From Opisthocomus hoazin (Eukaryota > Chordata > Aves > Opisthocomiformes > Opisthocomidae), in NCBI RefSeq assembly GCF_030867145.1, contig NC_134454.1, positions 52,927,830 to 52,991,829 of the forward strand: a stretch of DNA of 64,000 bases, written 5' to 3'. Under the pieces are notes generated by a model, which was given only the letters and a program-made list of their open reading frames with translations, did no database searches and was not told the DNA's origin. A program made the translations under genes and the position numbers. Position 1 is the stretch's first letter; each line of letters starts with the position of its first letter. This document shows positions 35,901 to 51,130 of this stretch, piece by piece.

Positions 35901-38900
35901 GTGGTATTTAGAGATAGGTGAGGAGCTCACATACCATATTGCTTACTATTAACACCCGCAGGTGTGTTTAGCATGAGTTTGTGTCCAGTTGGGGCGTAGT
36001 GGCCGGTTTCCACAGGAATTTACTTCTGTGCCAGCAGTGTATGTGCTGCAAGGGATAGACCTGATTAATTCTAATACATACTGTCAAGCCTTGTATGATA
36101 GGATTTTGTCAAATAATCTTCAGATTTTGTTTGACCAAACTGGGCATTTATTTCAGAGGACACGTGTTCTTTGTAAGTGTAAAATAAACTGTAAAACAAA
36201 GGAAGATGGGCAGTAATCCTGAGTAGAGTAATAAATAAAGCCGTGTGGACCCATTTGAAATGCCAGTAGGAAACGCAGCCTTACGTCAGTTGCAGCCATT
36301 CTGCAGGGCTGGATTTTGGCATTTTTGGCTTTCCTCCGAGCCCTGTCCAGCACAGAGCCAGTCATAACCTGACCGTAAGGACATCCTGCTCATAGCGTTA
36401 TTGTAGAGGAGTTTCATTAGACACTTTAACTATGGCATATCTTTTCTATGGCTCTGGACATCGTTTATGTTTTTTACAAGAAGATCTGTACAGCACTTGG
36501 TGTGCCTGTGTCTACGAGTATGTTTTGTTCTCAATCTCCCTTTGTTTTAACAGAGACCAGTTCAATAGAGCTACAAATAATGTGCATTTGGGCTGTCAGC
36601 TTGAATTTGCACTAATGGAGTTTGCTGTGCTGCATCTGCTGGCCTGGATTTAAGCATTAGATAAGAAATTTGTCTATTACCACTGCAAGCTGTAGGGAAG
36701 AGAGTTTGTTTATATTAACCATATACTCCAGAAAGCAAGTCATCATTGTTAAATGTGCCCATGCACTTCCAATTGCACTGGACTTGGAGCTATTTCAGTA
36801 GTAGGCAACGGGTTTTGTACAGTTGTCTCGTTATCACCTTTGCTCTTCTGCGGAGTGTTGTCGCGCAGCTTTCCATGTGGATGTTCTATAACAAGCTATG
36901 TGGCACTGAACTGCTAAAGCTATAACTGGCAGTTGATATGGCCATATGCATCCGGCTCTCATATGATCATTGTCAACTTTAAATGCATATTTTTGTGTGT
37001 GTTACTTTCCTTCTAAAATTCTGGAAGTGTGTATTACTTCAGATCTCATGTCTCCACGGATATATTTTAATAGCATGCATTTCACAATTTTTAATAATGT
37101 TTTCTCTTTCTGCAGTATTGCAAAGGAGACCCATCCTTAGAAAGAAATAGATGTTGTTCAGAAGGGTGATGTAATAAATTATGATATATGTAAAAATAGC
37201 CTGGTTTTCTTCTCCTTAAAACATGCCTACTTTTTGCTGCATTAGTTGGAGACTCTGTATCTGTAATACGTTCAAAATGGGCATCCATCAGGTGACAGTT
37301 CACGGTGAGCAGGTAAGCAAGCAACATCACTAGCAACAGTGTCAGGAAACTGAAGTTTGTCTTTTGGGATATGCTTATCATACAGCTACACTTTAAAATG
37401 GTTTTAAGATGGAAAATAATTTCAAGGGACATGACAGCCATCCCAGGCCATCAGATAAGCCGGGCATGAGAGCAGCAGCATAAGGAATCTTGAATCTAAA
37501 CATGGCGTGCATACCATTTAAATAACTTGTATTTACAGCTATGCCATATGACTTCAGACTGACCTCTTTTGACCTAAGCACTCTCGTCTTGGATGCCACA
37601 TCATTTGGTTGTAACACGCAGCGTAAAGAAACAGGTAACCACTGGTGATTCTAGACTTCATTGCACAGCAGGCGCAGTTCGTATCTGATGTGTGCTGTGT
37701 CGTGCTCAGTTACAAACCTGCTGGCAGATAGATTGGCACGCCTGTATGTACTCTCAGTTGTCTTTCCGTCTATCTGCAGTACTTTCCTGTACGTGGGAAA
37801 GTAAGCGATTTGAAAATGTAAAAAAGGCGTGACATTGCCAGCTTTGTACAACCCTAAGACGAGACAAGTGGTCCCACGTGTTCGTGGTAACTGTGTAATT
37901 GGGAGCACAGTAGAGGGTAGGTCAGGGAGACTTTGTACTTACCTAGCTGGAGCAGAACCAGGCTGGAGTACCACAGTGCTTGCTTGCTGGCAAGGTTTTC
38001 AGCCGGTCAATCCACCCTGCCATGGGAGCTTGCTGGTTTGGGTCTCCCAAACCTGCAGCCTGGACACCGAATGCCATTTGATGGAGTGGAGAAGCCATTA
38101 GAATTGGCACATGGTCTGTTTTGCCTTTACCTGGTAACTGAAATGTTTGTCTTCCTGGCCAAAATAATTGCATTTGGAGTGACAACTCTCCTTCCTTCCT
38201 AGTCACAACCAAGAGGGAAAAAAGAAAAAAAGGCTGACTCTCACATAGTTCTGGTGCACTTAAACTCTTGTGTTCTTCTTATTTCTCCTTCACTTCTGGT
38301 GCCATTCCTCCCGTACACTTAACTTTGACTACTCAGCCACCACTCTTGCATTAGCATCTCATTTCTTCTTGCTCTCTTCTTGTTCAGTCTGTCATCAGCA
38401 GCTTAATAGTACCATGTGTGAGTAGCATTTAGCCTTGCTCCAGCCTCTACCTTGTCATGCTGACACCAGTAGGAGATCTGACATTTCGCTTGCCCAGGTG
38501 TAACTTCTGTCCTAGGCTTCTGGGCAATATCACTTTTATTGAACTATGCCCAAATTACAGTTGTTAGCATACTCTTTGCTCATCTTCAGTGGTGGGTCTC
38601 GTGCAACAAAAGATGGCCAAAAGCACTTTGTGAACGTGGAGGGCTTCATTAGCAGCAGCCTGTGCATGACACTTTTGATAAGTCTGGGCTTTCCATTTGC
38701 AGTACGAGAACAAATGAATCCTAAATTGTTAACGGTGAGTCACTGCATGAGAGATGAGTTTCAAAGCATTCCTCTCCTCCACAGGACAGTAATGTTCTCA
38801 GAAGTATATTTTCACATACAGCTGTTAGTGATTCAGTGCTTAGAGTCAAGAAGCTATTTTAGTACATTTTACACTGAGCCATGGAAGCTGGCCACAAGAG

Positions 38901-41900
38901 AGGGAGGACAGCTGTTACAAAATTCGTGTTTACTGAATATACCTGCAATTCCTGACAATAGGGTGGGCTTTGTTTTCCATGAAAACAACTGAAAATAGAT
39001 AATTTACCACTAGAATTTAAAAAAAAACCCCAACAACAAACCAACTGTAGGAGGGCAAAACAGTGTTTGGGAGTGGTGATGAAGGCCAGATCACCTCAGT
39101 CGAACAAATAACTTACTTGTAACCCCAGACAAAAACTGATTCCCTCTGGGTAACAAGGTTTGTTACTCATTAGTAGGGTGGAGCATCTTGTGTGATTCTC
39201 TACCACTGAAACAGCACTGTAGACCACACTTACTGAAAATCACATTGCAGCTTCACGTTTCAAAGTGCTGCGTGTTTACGTGAATAACTAGCTGTGCATC
39301 TGTGTAGCAGCCACTCAGTATGAACCTTCAGCTCATTTGGATGTAACCTGGGCTAGCTTCAATTTATAATGCAACTGCGCGTGTTGGCTGCACAGCCTAC
39401 CCGGAGAGACTACGGTCTCACCACTGCAGCTTACAACGTGTACGCCAGGTGACTATACCCAGAGTTTGCCTGGAAGGCTGCAGGCATCTGGGCGTGTCTC
39501 AGCTGAACGCTGGAGGGTGAGGTATGGCTTCCCGCCTGAAATCACAGCTGCTGTGGCTGGCTCTGACGGAGATGGATAGGGCCAAGGATTAGGAAATCAG
39601 TCTAGCTTTGTGCTGTTATCTTCTCCTTTAATAGGAAGTTAAATAATGTGTTTTCAGCTTCTGTTATAAATGGGGTGGATACTGACCTTGAAAACATTGT
39701 TGAAGTTTTCTAAAATAGAAGTACAAACATGCAAAATCCCTTGCTGAAAACAGCAAGAAATATTTTCAGTTTTCTGAAAAAATGAAAGACTTAAATGAAT
39801 TTAACTAAAGTTTCTTTTTAGGAATTTTAGAGTGTATGCATGGTGTGAGTTTTTATATCAGTAGAACTGCTGACAGGCAGTACTTTGTGGTCATTACGCT
39901 TATTACACTATATATATATAATAATCTTGAAAATGAAGAGGAGAGCCAATCCTTTGGCGGTTCTTTTTTTTTGAGGGAAGAGAAGGTATTTTCAGCACCA
40001 TCAATTTTCAATATAAATTTTGGTCAAGAGTTAATGTGGGTCAAGATCTGTAGTGAGGAAGAATAAGCTTGCACTTGTGCTGGAGGGTGACCACAGATAT
40101 TTCAGAAGCGTTTCTATTAGTAAAAAAGACTTGTTCACCTTGCATATGGTACAGACTGTTCAGAGTCGTTATAGAATCATCCTGAAAATGCGCTAATAGT
40201 CGTATTGTATAGGATGCTATGACTCAAGATCAGTGTATTAGACAACTCCAGGTAATTGTGTTGGTGTGCTTTGAACATTGTTTTAAATAGATGTATTCTC
40301 TGATAAAGTGTGAGCTACATGTTACTAACATTTTGCTCTGTTCTGAAAACCCTACAAGTCCTAGGACAAAAATATCCATGAATCACGGTAATTAGATTTC
40401 CATTTGAAATACCAGCCAAAGTCTTTTAGGAAACAGAGTCTTCACAGTTTCAGTTAGTGAATCATTAAAGTACTTAAAGAGGCTCTGTTGTGATTTGATG
40501 AGTTTCTTCCAATTTGCTGGGCCACAAACTGTACTTCATATTAAAAATTCAGGAAGAGCTACAGAAATTGCAGGGCAGATTACAGCTATTGTACACAAAA
40601 CCATAGTGAGATGCAAAGTTATCAAGGGAAGTCATTCTCCATCTTTCAGATTCTCTTTTTTTTTGGTGTCACATCATAATGATCAATACTGTAAGACTGT
40701 TGCCTTGTGTAGCACTCATGGTTGAACAAAGGTCAAAGTGGGCTTCTGTGTGACAGTGGTGTCTAGGTAAATGCTACTGCATTCAGCTTTGGAGCAGATC
40801 CATTTGCGGCAAAAGGTCATGCCTGGAAGGTAAGGAAGCCAGGCAAGCCTGCCTGCTCCGTGAAAAAGCAGGTGTCCCTGATATCTGATAATCATGTTAA
40901 AGATCATGTTTTTAATGCACTTTATCTAAGAACAACATTTAGATTAACTATGTAAATGCTTTTCGTTAATAAAGCTCTAAGTGTTCCACACAGCACTCTC
41001 TGCTTGCAGTAGAAATCCTCAGCTGATGTATAGAAGGATAAACTCATTTTTTCAGTGTCATTCCTTGATTCATTTGTAGATCTTGCAATGAAAATGTGTC
41101 TCATAGCCTGTTTTACATTTGCTGAACCATGTTTTTTCCAGCCTGGAACATTGTTTTTTGCATTTTGGTAACTATCATGAACGTGACTTGAGAAGCCCCT
41201 TGAAGAAGGCTGGTGTCAGCAGATAGGATAAGTACTTTATCTGGAATAGGGAACTGTGAAGTACAGAAAGGATGCAAATATCATTTTAATGGCTGTCTCT
41301 TCACTCCAGGGTTAGACGGTGAGGTTGGTGGCAGTCTATGAGAATCCAGGCTAGCCTCATAGACAGGTAGCTGTAAGGCAAAGTCATTTCTGAGTTAAAG
41401 CCTTCATGTGTGCTGCAAAACTTGTGAGCACTGGAGGGTCCTTTGGAAGCAGATTCCATGTTTTTTATTATGTTGCAGAAGAGTCGTTGGTTCTTCTGGG
41501 CATGGGTTGAGAACAGCAGAGTGGAAGGGAGCCGTAAGTCCAGGGGCTATAACAAGGGAACGCAGATTCTTCATAGCACGGGGTAGGGAGAAGATACGTC
41601 CGAGAAACAGTGTGGAAAGGGTGAGTGGGCACTAGATACTTTTCTGCGTCCCTGTGGCTTTTGAGCCATACCACTAAATCCCTGAGGAGTCAGTAGTCCT
41701 GCGCTCAGGAGAACTTGCCTGAGCCTTTCAGAGTTGGAACCCATGAGTTCTGCTTCAATTTTTCTTCCTTATACTTTTTACAGGGTATGATAATTTGGTT
41801 TGTGGGGTGTTTTCTTTTGAAATCAAGAACGCTGAGTTTCTTGGGGAATTGTAGAAAAAAATGACTTTTCCCTGACTATTTCCTGGTGTAGATATTGGCA

Positions 41901-42764
41901 GGTCTTGGATGGCATAGCTTTATTGCAATGACTGGGTATAATAGCATCTCAGCCAGAGAAGTTTGGATGGCATCTGGATTTTTTGAGTTGCCTCTGATAC
42001 ACTTTCTATGTTCAGAAATCTCTTGGTTTGCTTAAGTTCACATAAATACTGGGAAGCAAATACATAAATACAGTGTTGGATGTTAAGGACTTCATCTAGA
42101 AAATTGAAATAGAGGAAAATACAATAGGAAAAAGGCAATAGGAAAATCTTTTTTATTTTCCTTTAAAGAAAGGGACATCTCCCCTCTCATAAAGGAGGTT
42201 AGAGCTAATGAGTTTAACCAATGTGTTCTGTATTTAAAAATCTTTCTGAGGCAACAGTGATTATCATTATCACCATTTTTATTACTATTGATATTTGCAA
42301 GACTATATTCTTTGAGGTGTAGTTGCTCTGGGAAGGCAAGGCCACTCATGTTGCTGATGATGAAGGCAGCAGGAGTTGCAGTCATGGTGTGGGTGATATA
42401 GAAATAGAGCTGTCCCGTGGCATGGCTGCACTGTCACTGTAGGTGGACAGTAGAAATGACCAAAGGCATACTTAAAAACTGTTTTCAACAGAGAAAAAAT
42501 TAGTTTGTCTCTTTGGTGTGTAAAGGTACCTTAGCTGAGATCAGTTTAGGAATACAAAGTCTAGGCTTCTCTTGTTGGAGAACTAACTGGAAATTTAGCT
42601 TCTGAGGCTGTAGCATTGTAAGCAATGGGAAGCTGAAGAACAAGGAAAGAGGGCTTCCGGTATTAATCTGAATCTCTTTCAATACTTCTAGCACCTATTT
42701 ACATTTCCCATACCTGGAAGCTCTGTTTGGGTTTTTTATTTGTTTGGCTTTCTGTACCTGTAAG

Positions 42765-43130
42765 GTCATCATAGAGAAGCTGATGAAGTATGGGCTGGAT
42801 GAGCAGAGGTGAGGTGAGGACTGAAAACTGGCTGAATGGTTGGGCCCAGCCCAGAGAGTGGCGATGACTGGAACAAAGTCTAGTAGGAGGGTAGTCACTA
42901 GTGGTGTACCGTAGATGTCAATACTGGGTCCGATCCTGTTCAACATGTTTTTCACTGTGAGGGTGGCTGGGAGGTGGTGGAGTCTCCATCCTTGTAGGTA
43001 TTCAAAAGCCATCTAGACATGGTCCTGAGCAACTGGCTCTAGGTGGCTCTGGTTGAGCAGGGGGTTTGGACGAGATGACCTCCAGAGGTCCATTCCAGCC
43101 CCTGCTATTCTGTGGTTCTGTGGTATCCTC
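42765..43130 (+). mobile_element. CR1 LINE fragment with internal deletion
   Basis: About 42765-42947 matches the CR1 RT region on the + strand: aagctgatgaagtatgggctgg, then sequence that would encode a decayed form of the RT block ending GPILFN. It jumps at about 42948 directly to the 3' end (tttttcactgtgagggtggc, aggtggtggagtctccatcc, ggacgagatgacctccagagg, ending ctattctgtggttctgtgg near 43125). The missing middle part is ORF2 between the RT block and the C-terminus. Confidence 0.88.
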
Positions 43131-46100
43131 ATGTTTTTGGCTGAAAGCTAAGAAAAGTCCTACTGCAGTGGTCTTTCAGAGAGATTTCCACCACGATAAA
43201 GAACATAAGAATTTGTGGTACTTTTTAAGGTTGAATTAAACAGAATAGTCATATGCATGTATACATGTCTGAGTCCATTTTTGTGTAGGTATTTATGAAA
43301 TCTCTGCACCCTCATTCAAGAGAAGAAATGAGATTTTGTTGAAGGTCCCCTGTTAAATGAAGGATCTCTTAATTGCTGTTAGCAGGACATGGAGAACTTG
43401 TTCCTTACTGGTATTTTGGGGGCTTAATTATCATGCAGCTAAGGTTTTCTAATGCTTGTGGGCTGCCAGATTTCATGGGAGACAGATAAGCTAAGGCATA
43501 GCACACTCTGATGCCTATTACAAAAGGGTCTGTTCTTCATAATTTCCTGCTTCTTTAGTAATTTCCATTTTTGTCTTTGCTGTGTGCTGTTTCACACACA
43601 GTTGTTATCCTGAGGAAGGTTTAGCAAAATAGTTCTGCTCCATCTAATCATTCTTGGCAGGTCATTCTGCAAATGAACCTCCTTAACTGAAAGTACCGCC
43701 TGGAAGCTGTTTAGCCAAAATGAGCTGAGTTCATTTAAGGCCATACGACAGAGTTGACAGTAATTGGCATCATTGTTTAGTGGAGTCAGAAGAGAGGCAG
43801 GCGCATGAATGGATATGGACTCTGAGTTGCTCTCAGCTCATCAGAATAGGTTCAGGCAAGGGACTGAACAGATACAGATGTCTGTGCCGTCTGCCTTGCA
43901 TCTGTTGGGGAAATAATTCTTCCAACCCAGGTATCCCCAAGCTAACCTACAGTTTATTATCAGTATTACTGTTGTCTGCTCTTAGAAAAGCCCTTCTTCT
44001 CTCCTTCCCCCATGTGCCAGGTGCCTAGTGTACAGAGAAGTGTATTCCCTGCTGTAAACATACACACGCTTGTGGCAAGCGGTCACAAAAACATACAAGG
44101 TCTAAATAGAGGCTGGAACCAGAAGACCAGACATGCAGAGACACATTTCCATGTGTCACGCCATGCTTCACAATCTTACTGAGACCTTTCTCATTCTAGG
44201 AGAATCATATCTGAGTACCCAAGAAATAGCCAATTTTGTCTTTTGTGATCATGGCAGAGCAATAGCAAGAATTTGTAGCAGAGCTGGGATAATGCCATTT
44301 GGTTTATGTCTTGCCTCTATTCTACAGTAATTTTGTGAGCCCTGTGATTTGGTGCCATCCTTAAGAGTTCGGTAGAAAACTTACTCAATACAGGCAGCAA
44401 GAAAATGAGGGGCTTTTAGTACTGCACAGGCTTTGAGCCATGGCTTAAGCAGCAGTATACTGCCATAGCTGTGAACAAATTCAGAGCCTTGCCTGTAATC
44501 AGAAGATCAATGGTTATGCTTTTCCTGTGTGTAAACTAATTTGTGATTGTTTAAATTCCTAAGTTCTCATAAAGGGAAGTAAAGGCTGCCTTAAATGCTA
44601 GGGTACATACGTATACACAAATGAAAGCTGCAAATGCAAGCATCCTGGTAACTGGATTTTTAAAGTGTATCCAATATAGCAACAATAAATATGTTTTACA
44701 AAAATGGATTTACTTGGTTTTTTCTCCCTTAGAGATATGCCTTGGAGACAAGATAACATCCAGGGCAAAAATCTGATAAAATCTGTCAGTGTGTGAAATA
44801 AAATCTGTTTACAAGTCTGCGTCAGTATACTGGTTTGCTTAGCATCTGCATCTGCAGTTACATGTACAGCTTCACAGTACTTACTGTCAGCAAGCCAATT
44901 ATTAACATCTTCATATATATCCTTGAACACTTACATGTAGCTATATTAATGCTTCATTTTGAGCTGTTGCTTATAGCATTTCAAGTAGGGTGACTTGTAA
45001 CATTTTAAATGTGCATACATATAGCTAGGCAATACTGATCTAAGCCGTTGCTTTGTATAAAATTAGTTGAAGTTTAGTGACAAGCAGGAGGACTTCAAAC
45101 ACATGAATCTTCACTGGTTACTATATAGTCATTGCTTTGCAATTTAATTCTTACAGGGCCTTTTGCAGAGGGATTTCTTTCCTGGCCAAGAATATTCTTG
45201 TGTGCCTAAGTGGAAACATGAGAAGATTTATACCAATACCAGATTGTTCTCTAAATATAGCCACTTCCAGTGCTTATTTTAAACTAACTGTCAAACTGGA
45301 AAGTTATTAGGGCAGTAACTGTAGTTTGTTTGAAAAGAAGAGAGAACTTTGCACAGTGAAGTTGTCATATATGGAAATAAGACGAGTGGTATGTGTAGTT
45401 TGGACAGCCCCATGTAGGCAAAAAGCAAAAAGCTGTAATCAGTGTTTGTTTTTATATGAAAAAGCACTCGTGAATTTGGAGTAGACTTCACAGCTTGTGG
45501 GTGTTGAAGGCAAAAACAGAGTTACTTGATCAATCACCCCTTACTAGCGGAGGACTCCAATAATCTTTTCCTGTGCTGGGTCAGCTAGATCTTTTTATGT
45601 TAGCCTTTCCAGAGTCCCTCAGCTTTTGTGCTGCGTCTTTTTGATAGAACATTTTGTGTTTTCTGGTAGTTATGCATCTAGAGGGGAATAGACTTCAGTC
45701 AACCTGCAAGTTAGTCCACTATTCTGAAGAGAAATAACCTAGCTACTTACTACAAGATTGGGTGTGGCACCCACTTGTCAGTTTAGGTATCTGTTTGCTA
45801 CTCAGGAGAGAGAGAGAAAGTGAAGTCTAGAGCAGTAGAAGTTTCAATGTAAGTCCTCAGTTTAAAAAAGTTTGATTCTGTGAAAAGAGAAAAAAAACTT
45901 CATCTTTGAAACTTGCTGGAAAATGGAATTGTTGCCTGCTGGACACCTGCACTAGCTGCACCTCCCCCTTGAGGCCTTTTCTAATTTGGTGATTGTATCA
46001 TCCTAGTTTGTATAGCACGTGTACGACCTGTATTGTCAGGTCCCTGCGGGAAGCTACCCGAGAGGGAAGGGTGGCAGTCTGAAAAGTCCTCATAATAATG

Positions 46101-47026
46101 TATCGCCCTAGCCTGAGGGCAGCCTTTCAGGTAAGATCTTTCAGAGGAGATGTTTTCAGACTGTACTTGCGTAGTGGGCCTGTACATTTTACTGGTGACT
46201 CTACTGACATGTTGCTGAGGAGGCTGCATGATGTGCATGGGAAATCGGCTGCAGGGTTTCCATTAGTGCTTCTGCGGTCACTGTTATCCACTGAGCTACC
46301 TGAAGGCTACAAGAAACAGAGCCGTGCAAGGGCATGGATGAGAGTCTAGAGTGACAGAGAATGTTTCAAGTCACAAAGGTGTTAGATAGTTAGACCTCAG
46401 TAAATCTGCTGAAGGAGTTCATGTCGAATAGGAGTTGATATGCACCATGGAATTTTTATACTTAACCTGGAGTTATTGCTCTGCTTTTCAGTCTCTTTAG
46501 TTCTTCCAGCATTTTATGGAGGTGAATTGCCAAACAACAAACCTTAAAATTTTCCCAGAAAGCTGAGAGGATTATAAAAATTGTGAAATACCGAGCCCTC
46601 TATCCCAACTGCTTCTGCCGTCCTCCATCTTTAGCTGATAATAACAATCTTGTGTCAGCAACATTTCTGCAAGCACCCGTAACCACGGAGCAATAAACTG
46701 TGAGGGAGGATGGACCTGCTCTGTGACAACCTCAGTAAGCATCAGAAACGAGCATGAGACGGGTTGTTCAACTCCAGACTGTTATTCTGGAGGTGAGTAC
46801 ATTAACTTATTCCCTGGTCGGATTCAAATCAAACTGATTACGTAGGTATCACTCCAAATAGTTGACTTTGCTGTTATCTTCAGTGATGACATATTTTTAG
46901 TTTTCAACTAATGTTAATTAAATAAATTAATTTTGAAATACCAACTGTAATGAAGTACTCTATACTAGTTGCTTTATTCTCCTATCCCACCAACACATTC
47001 CACAATTGAATTTATATTTAATATCA

Positions 47027-48045
47027 TAAAATCATAGAATGGTTTGGGTTGGAAGGGACCTGCAAAGATCGTCTAGTTCAACGCCCCTGCCATGGGCAGG
47101 GACACCTTCCACTAGATCAGGTTGCTCAAAGCCCCATCCAATCTGACCTTGAACACTTCCAGGGATGGAACATCCACAGCTTCTCTGGGCAACCTGTTTC
47201 AGTGCCTCACCACACTCATCGTAAAAAGTTTCTTCCTTATGTCCAACCTATATCTACCCTCTTTCAGTTTAAAACCGTTGCCCCTTGTCCTGTCACTACA
47301 CACCCTGGTCAAAAGTCTCTGTCTGTCTTTCTTAGAATCCTCCTTTATATATTGGAAGGCCGCAGTAAGGTCTTCCTGGAGCCTTCTCCAGGCTGAACAA
47401 CCACAACTCTATCATCAGCCTTTCCTCATAGGAGAGGTGTTCCAGCCCTCTGATAATTTTTGTGGCCCTCCTCTGGACCCATTCCAACAGGTGCATGTCT
47501 TTCTTGTGCTGAGGGCTCCAGAGCTGGACATAGGACTCCAGGTGGGGTCTTGGTGAGAGCAGAGCGTGGGGGCAGAATCACCTCCCTTGACCTGCAGGCC
47601 ATGCTGCTTTTGATGCAGCCCAGGATACAGTACACCACTACCCCCAAGTCCTTCTTGGCATGGCTGCTCTCAAACCCTTCATCCCACAGCTTGTATTGAT
47701 ACCGGTGGTTGTCCTGACCTGGGTGCAGGACGTTGCACTTTGCCTTGTTGAATTTCATGAGGGTTGCATGGGTGCACTCCTTAAGCCTGTCAAGGTCCCT
47801 CTGGATGGCATCCCTTCCCTCAAGCAAATCAATGGCACCACTCATCTTGGTGTCATCTGCTCTCAGTCCCACTGTCTGTGTCATTGGTGAAGATATTAAA
47901 CGGTATTGATCCCAGCGTGGACCCTTGATGGACACCATTCATTACTGGTTTCCTTTTGGACACTGAGCCATTGACTGTAACTCCACCTAGCTAATTCCTT
48001 ATTCACTGAGTAATCCATCCATCAAATCCATATCTCTCTGTATCA
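47027..48045 (-). mobile_element. CR1 LINE fragment, about 1 kb, minus strand
   Basis: The left end, aaatcatagaatggtttggg, is the complement of a CR1 3' terminus. The sequence runs through the 3' UTR (47027-47430) into ORF2; the minus-strand open frame 47426-47938 has RT signatures such as ADDTKMSGAIDLLEGRDAIQ and KFNKAKCNVLH. The stretch 47940-48045 is CR1-associated sequence common in bird genomes but does not continue the open frame. It is the longest CR1 copy in the window. Confidence 0.93.
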
Positions 48046-51000
48046 AAGATTGTTCCCAATATTGGAGAATTTTCTGAGGTTAAAAAATGGCTGCTAGTTT
48101 TGAATGTCTTAATTGATAATTGACTTATCTTGACCAGGCTCTGAACTTTATTGAACCTCGTTTTTATATACAGCTATGCTACCATGTTTCTTTCATAGCC
48201 AGCACCAAAATATACTACAACAGCACTGTCTGATGAGTACAGTTTGATTGCAGTGGAATTTGCTTTCTGTTTTCTTGCATATCTCATTATTACGATTATG
48301 TCTGTTTGCATGATTTGTTGCCCAGGTTTCCATGTGTTGTAATTCTATGGCAACACTTCTACTAATACACAACATGATGATACGCAAGCTAAGAGGAAAG
48401 TTTCAGCTTCCCTGAAGCAGAAAGTATATTTCTCCTTTTTAATTAATTTTTATTAAAAGGCCACCCTGAGGCTGAATTCTAGCACCTAACTCTCAGATGT
48501 TGTGGGAGGGCATTCAAAAAGGTGAAGTGTGATTTTATTTGAAAGTTCAAGCCATGGTGCTACAATGGGAATCTCCATCATTGCTTAATAAATGATAATG
48601 TTAACCAGACACTGTCAAAGTGTGCCCAGTTTGGTTTATCTCACATTTGTTTTGATATAACCAGGAACTCCCACAAGAAGGGTAAGCATCTTTAAAAAGT
48701 GGCCCACACTTGCTTTTCAATGAGAAATACTTATTAAAATATTTATTGCCCCATCAAATGCCTATGTACCTTTTTTTCCCTGAAAATAAAGAATATCAGT
48801 TTCAGAGGGAAAATGTGCCCAGAAGGAAATTTTGATGTTAAGGATTTTAGATGTCCTGGAGATTCAGAAAACGAGTAAAGAAGGTAATGGGGCCTGAAAG
48901 GAGACACTGCATTTACGCAGTGTGCAGGTCACACCAACAACAGCAAGCCTGTGCACTGTGCTCTGTAGGTGAGTGCCTGATGGGGAATGTCTTCATCAGT
49001 TTTAACCACAAAAATCTGTCAGTAGGGAACACACATGTCTGCCTGAGATCCTGCACCGGAGGACTCCTTTTCCATCCGAATGAGGTTGCCAACTGCTTCT
49101 TGTGACACATTTCCTGCATACAAAGAACAAATGTTAAATTCCAAGAGATCTGCACAAAGGTGCAGCAGGTTTCGGTAGCTGCCAGCCTTCTGCCTGTCAC
49201 TGACTTGCCTATCTTCAGGCCTCTTTGCCATGCAGTTATTTCTCATCGTCTGGCAGGCAGCCACAACTTTTGTTTAATATAAGAGATAATTTAGCGTGTG
49301 CTTACAGTTTCTATCCAGTGGTCCATTGGCAACCCCTCAGGCCATGATTAAAAAAACTTTTCAGTTCATACCGTTTTCTTTCCATTTTTGTATCTCATGC
49401 AAAATTTAAGCCCTCATATACTACTGAATTACCTATGGAGGGAGATACAAAGAAGTACTACAGGGTTTGTTCTATCATGAAATAGCTGAGCAGAGGTTGA
49501 ACTACCCTGTTAGATCTGTTTTCAGTAAAGCTCTGTGGGTTTAATTTTCTCCTGACTGGGCTTAACATAGCACAGAGTTGTAGAGGAGGAAAGCAGGTTT
49601 AAAACTCGTCGTATGCTTCCCTGCTGCAATCAGTCTATATTCTCCTGTAACAGCTTGGTTCATGGGTCTGAGAATAGCTGGCAAGCGGAGCCATTTTCCT
49701 CCCCAGAGGGTTGCAAGGACAACCACAGGCATTTCTCGAGGACAGTTTCCTGACTGTTAATATTCCTATACTTTGCCTCACGGGTTGGAAGCACAACAAA
49801 GAAACAATTACTTTATTTGCACAATGTAAGAGATGTTGCAGTCTTTGATTTCTTTTTTAAGGCAGATTTTTAAAAAAACAGCACAGGAAAAAAAAAATCT
49901 ATGAAAAAGAAAATAAAATAGAGCACTTTTGAAAGCAAGGAAATAACTACGTATATGAATATCACTGCTTGGTTGCTTTCTTTGTGTGGCTTGCTGTATC
50001 CCTTGCTCTCTAAAGATTTGTGTACTTTTTTGCTTCTTAAAAAGAAGTACCTAATTGCATTGCCTCTCCTTCATTAGCATCTTTCTTTTTTGAATGAAAA
50101 AATAAAATCTAAATAGCCAAGTTCTGGTTTGCAGTGATCTTGTGAAACCACATTTTCCTAAATTGTGAGTGTGAAGATTTTTGGCTTTAGATGGTTGTTG
50201 TATACTAGGTCAGCTTGGATCAGCTTCTTGGTAGTATCAGAGACCAGACTTCTGAAGACTGGTGTTTGAGACCTTGTGTTTTGCTCCCTCAGAGCATGGC
50301 AGTTATAGGAATACTGGCTCAGTGCTTGGGGTTATTTCAGTATCACACACTGGAAAGTTGTCCTTTTTTTCCCCCAAGTTCCCAACGGCCATAAATATTT
50401 CCGTTGTTTTCCAAGATAAAACTTGGCAAGCAGCTACCCCTGTGGCCTAGTTTACTCTCAGCTTTTGAGGTGTGGAGGAGGAGCAGCAGCTCTGGGAGTT
50501 TTGCCCTCGCTGTGCTGTGGAAACAGGCCTGTCTCCTGCTCCACAGTAAAGGGAGAGGCTGGGCGGCACGTCAGAAAGTTGCACTGATAGCATGCTTCAC
50601 GGCAAACATCTCCTGTGTGTGAGCTGCAGAGCAGCTGTCAATGCTAGTCGAGTTTATAGCTTGGAGCAGAGGCTGCAAAAGACAGCCCTACACCTTCACT
50701 TTTAAGAGACAGGTGGCATATGTGTGAAATTTGAACCCAAAATAATAAAGGCTGTGGAGCTAGTCTAATCACTTGTTAACATTTAATAAGGAGTTAATTG
50801 CTTCTGTAACTTCAAAGACATCCACTGATACGTCTTGCGCGAGTACAGCTTCAAATTTCTTCAGTAAACAGCGAGCTTTCTCTGCAGGCAGCCCAAGTTT
50901 CTGATTCTGCAGGGCAACAGGCAGAACTGGTGGGATCAGCTGCCAGGACAGTTTAAGACTTGAAAGTCTGTTCCATGACAGCAGAATGAAGGCGGTGCAT

Positions 51001-51130
51001 CACTGCCAGTGACTGGCCGGGCATGCCGGGGTTCCAGCCGGTGCTGCCAGGCACAGGGAGTGGCGTGTGGGAGCCTTCCTGGCTCCCGTTCCACCCCGAA
51101 GTCTGCCTGTTCACAGAAAATACTTTTCCA

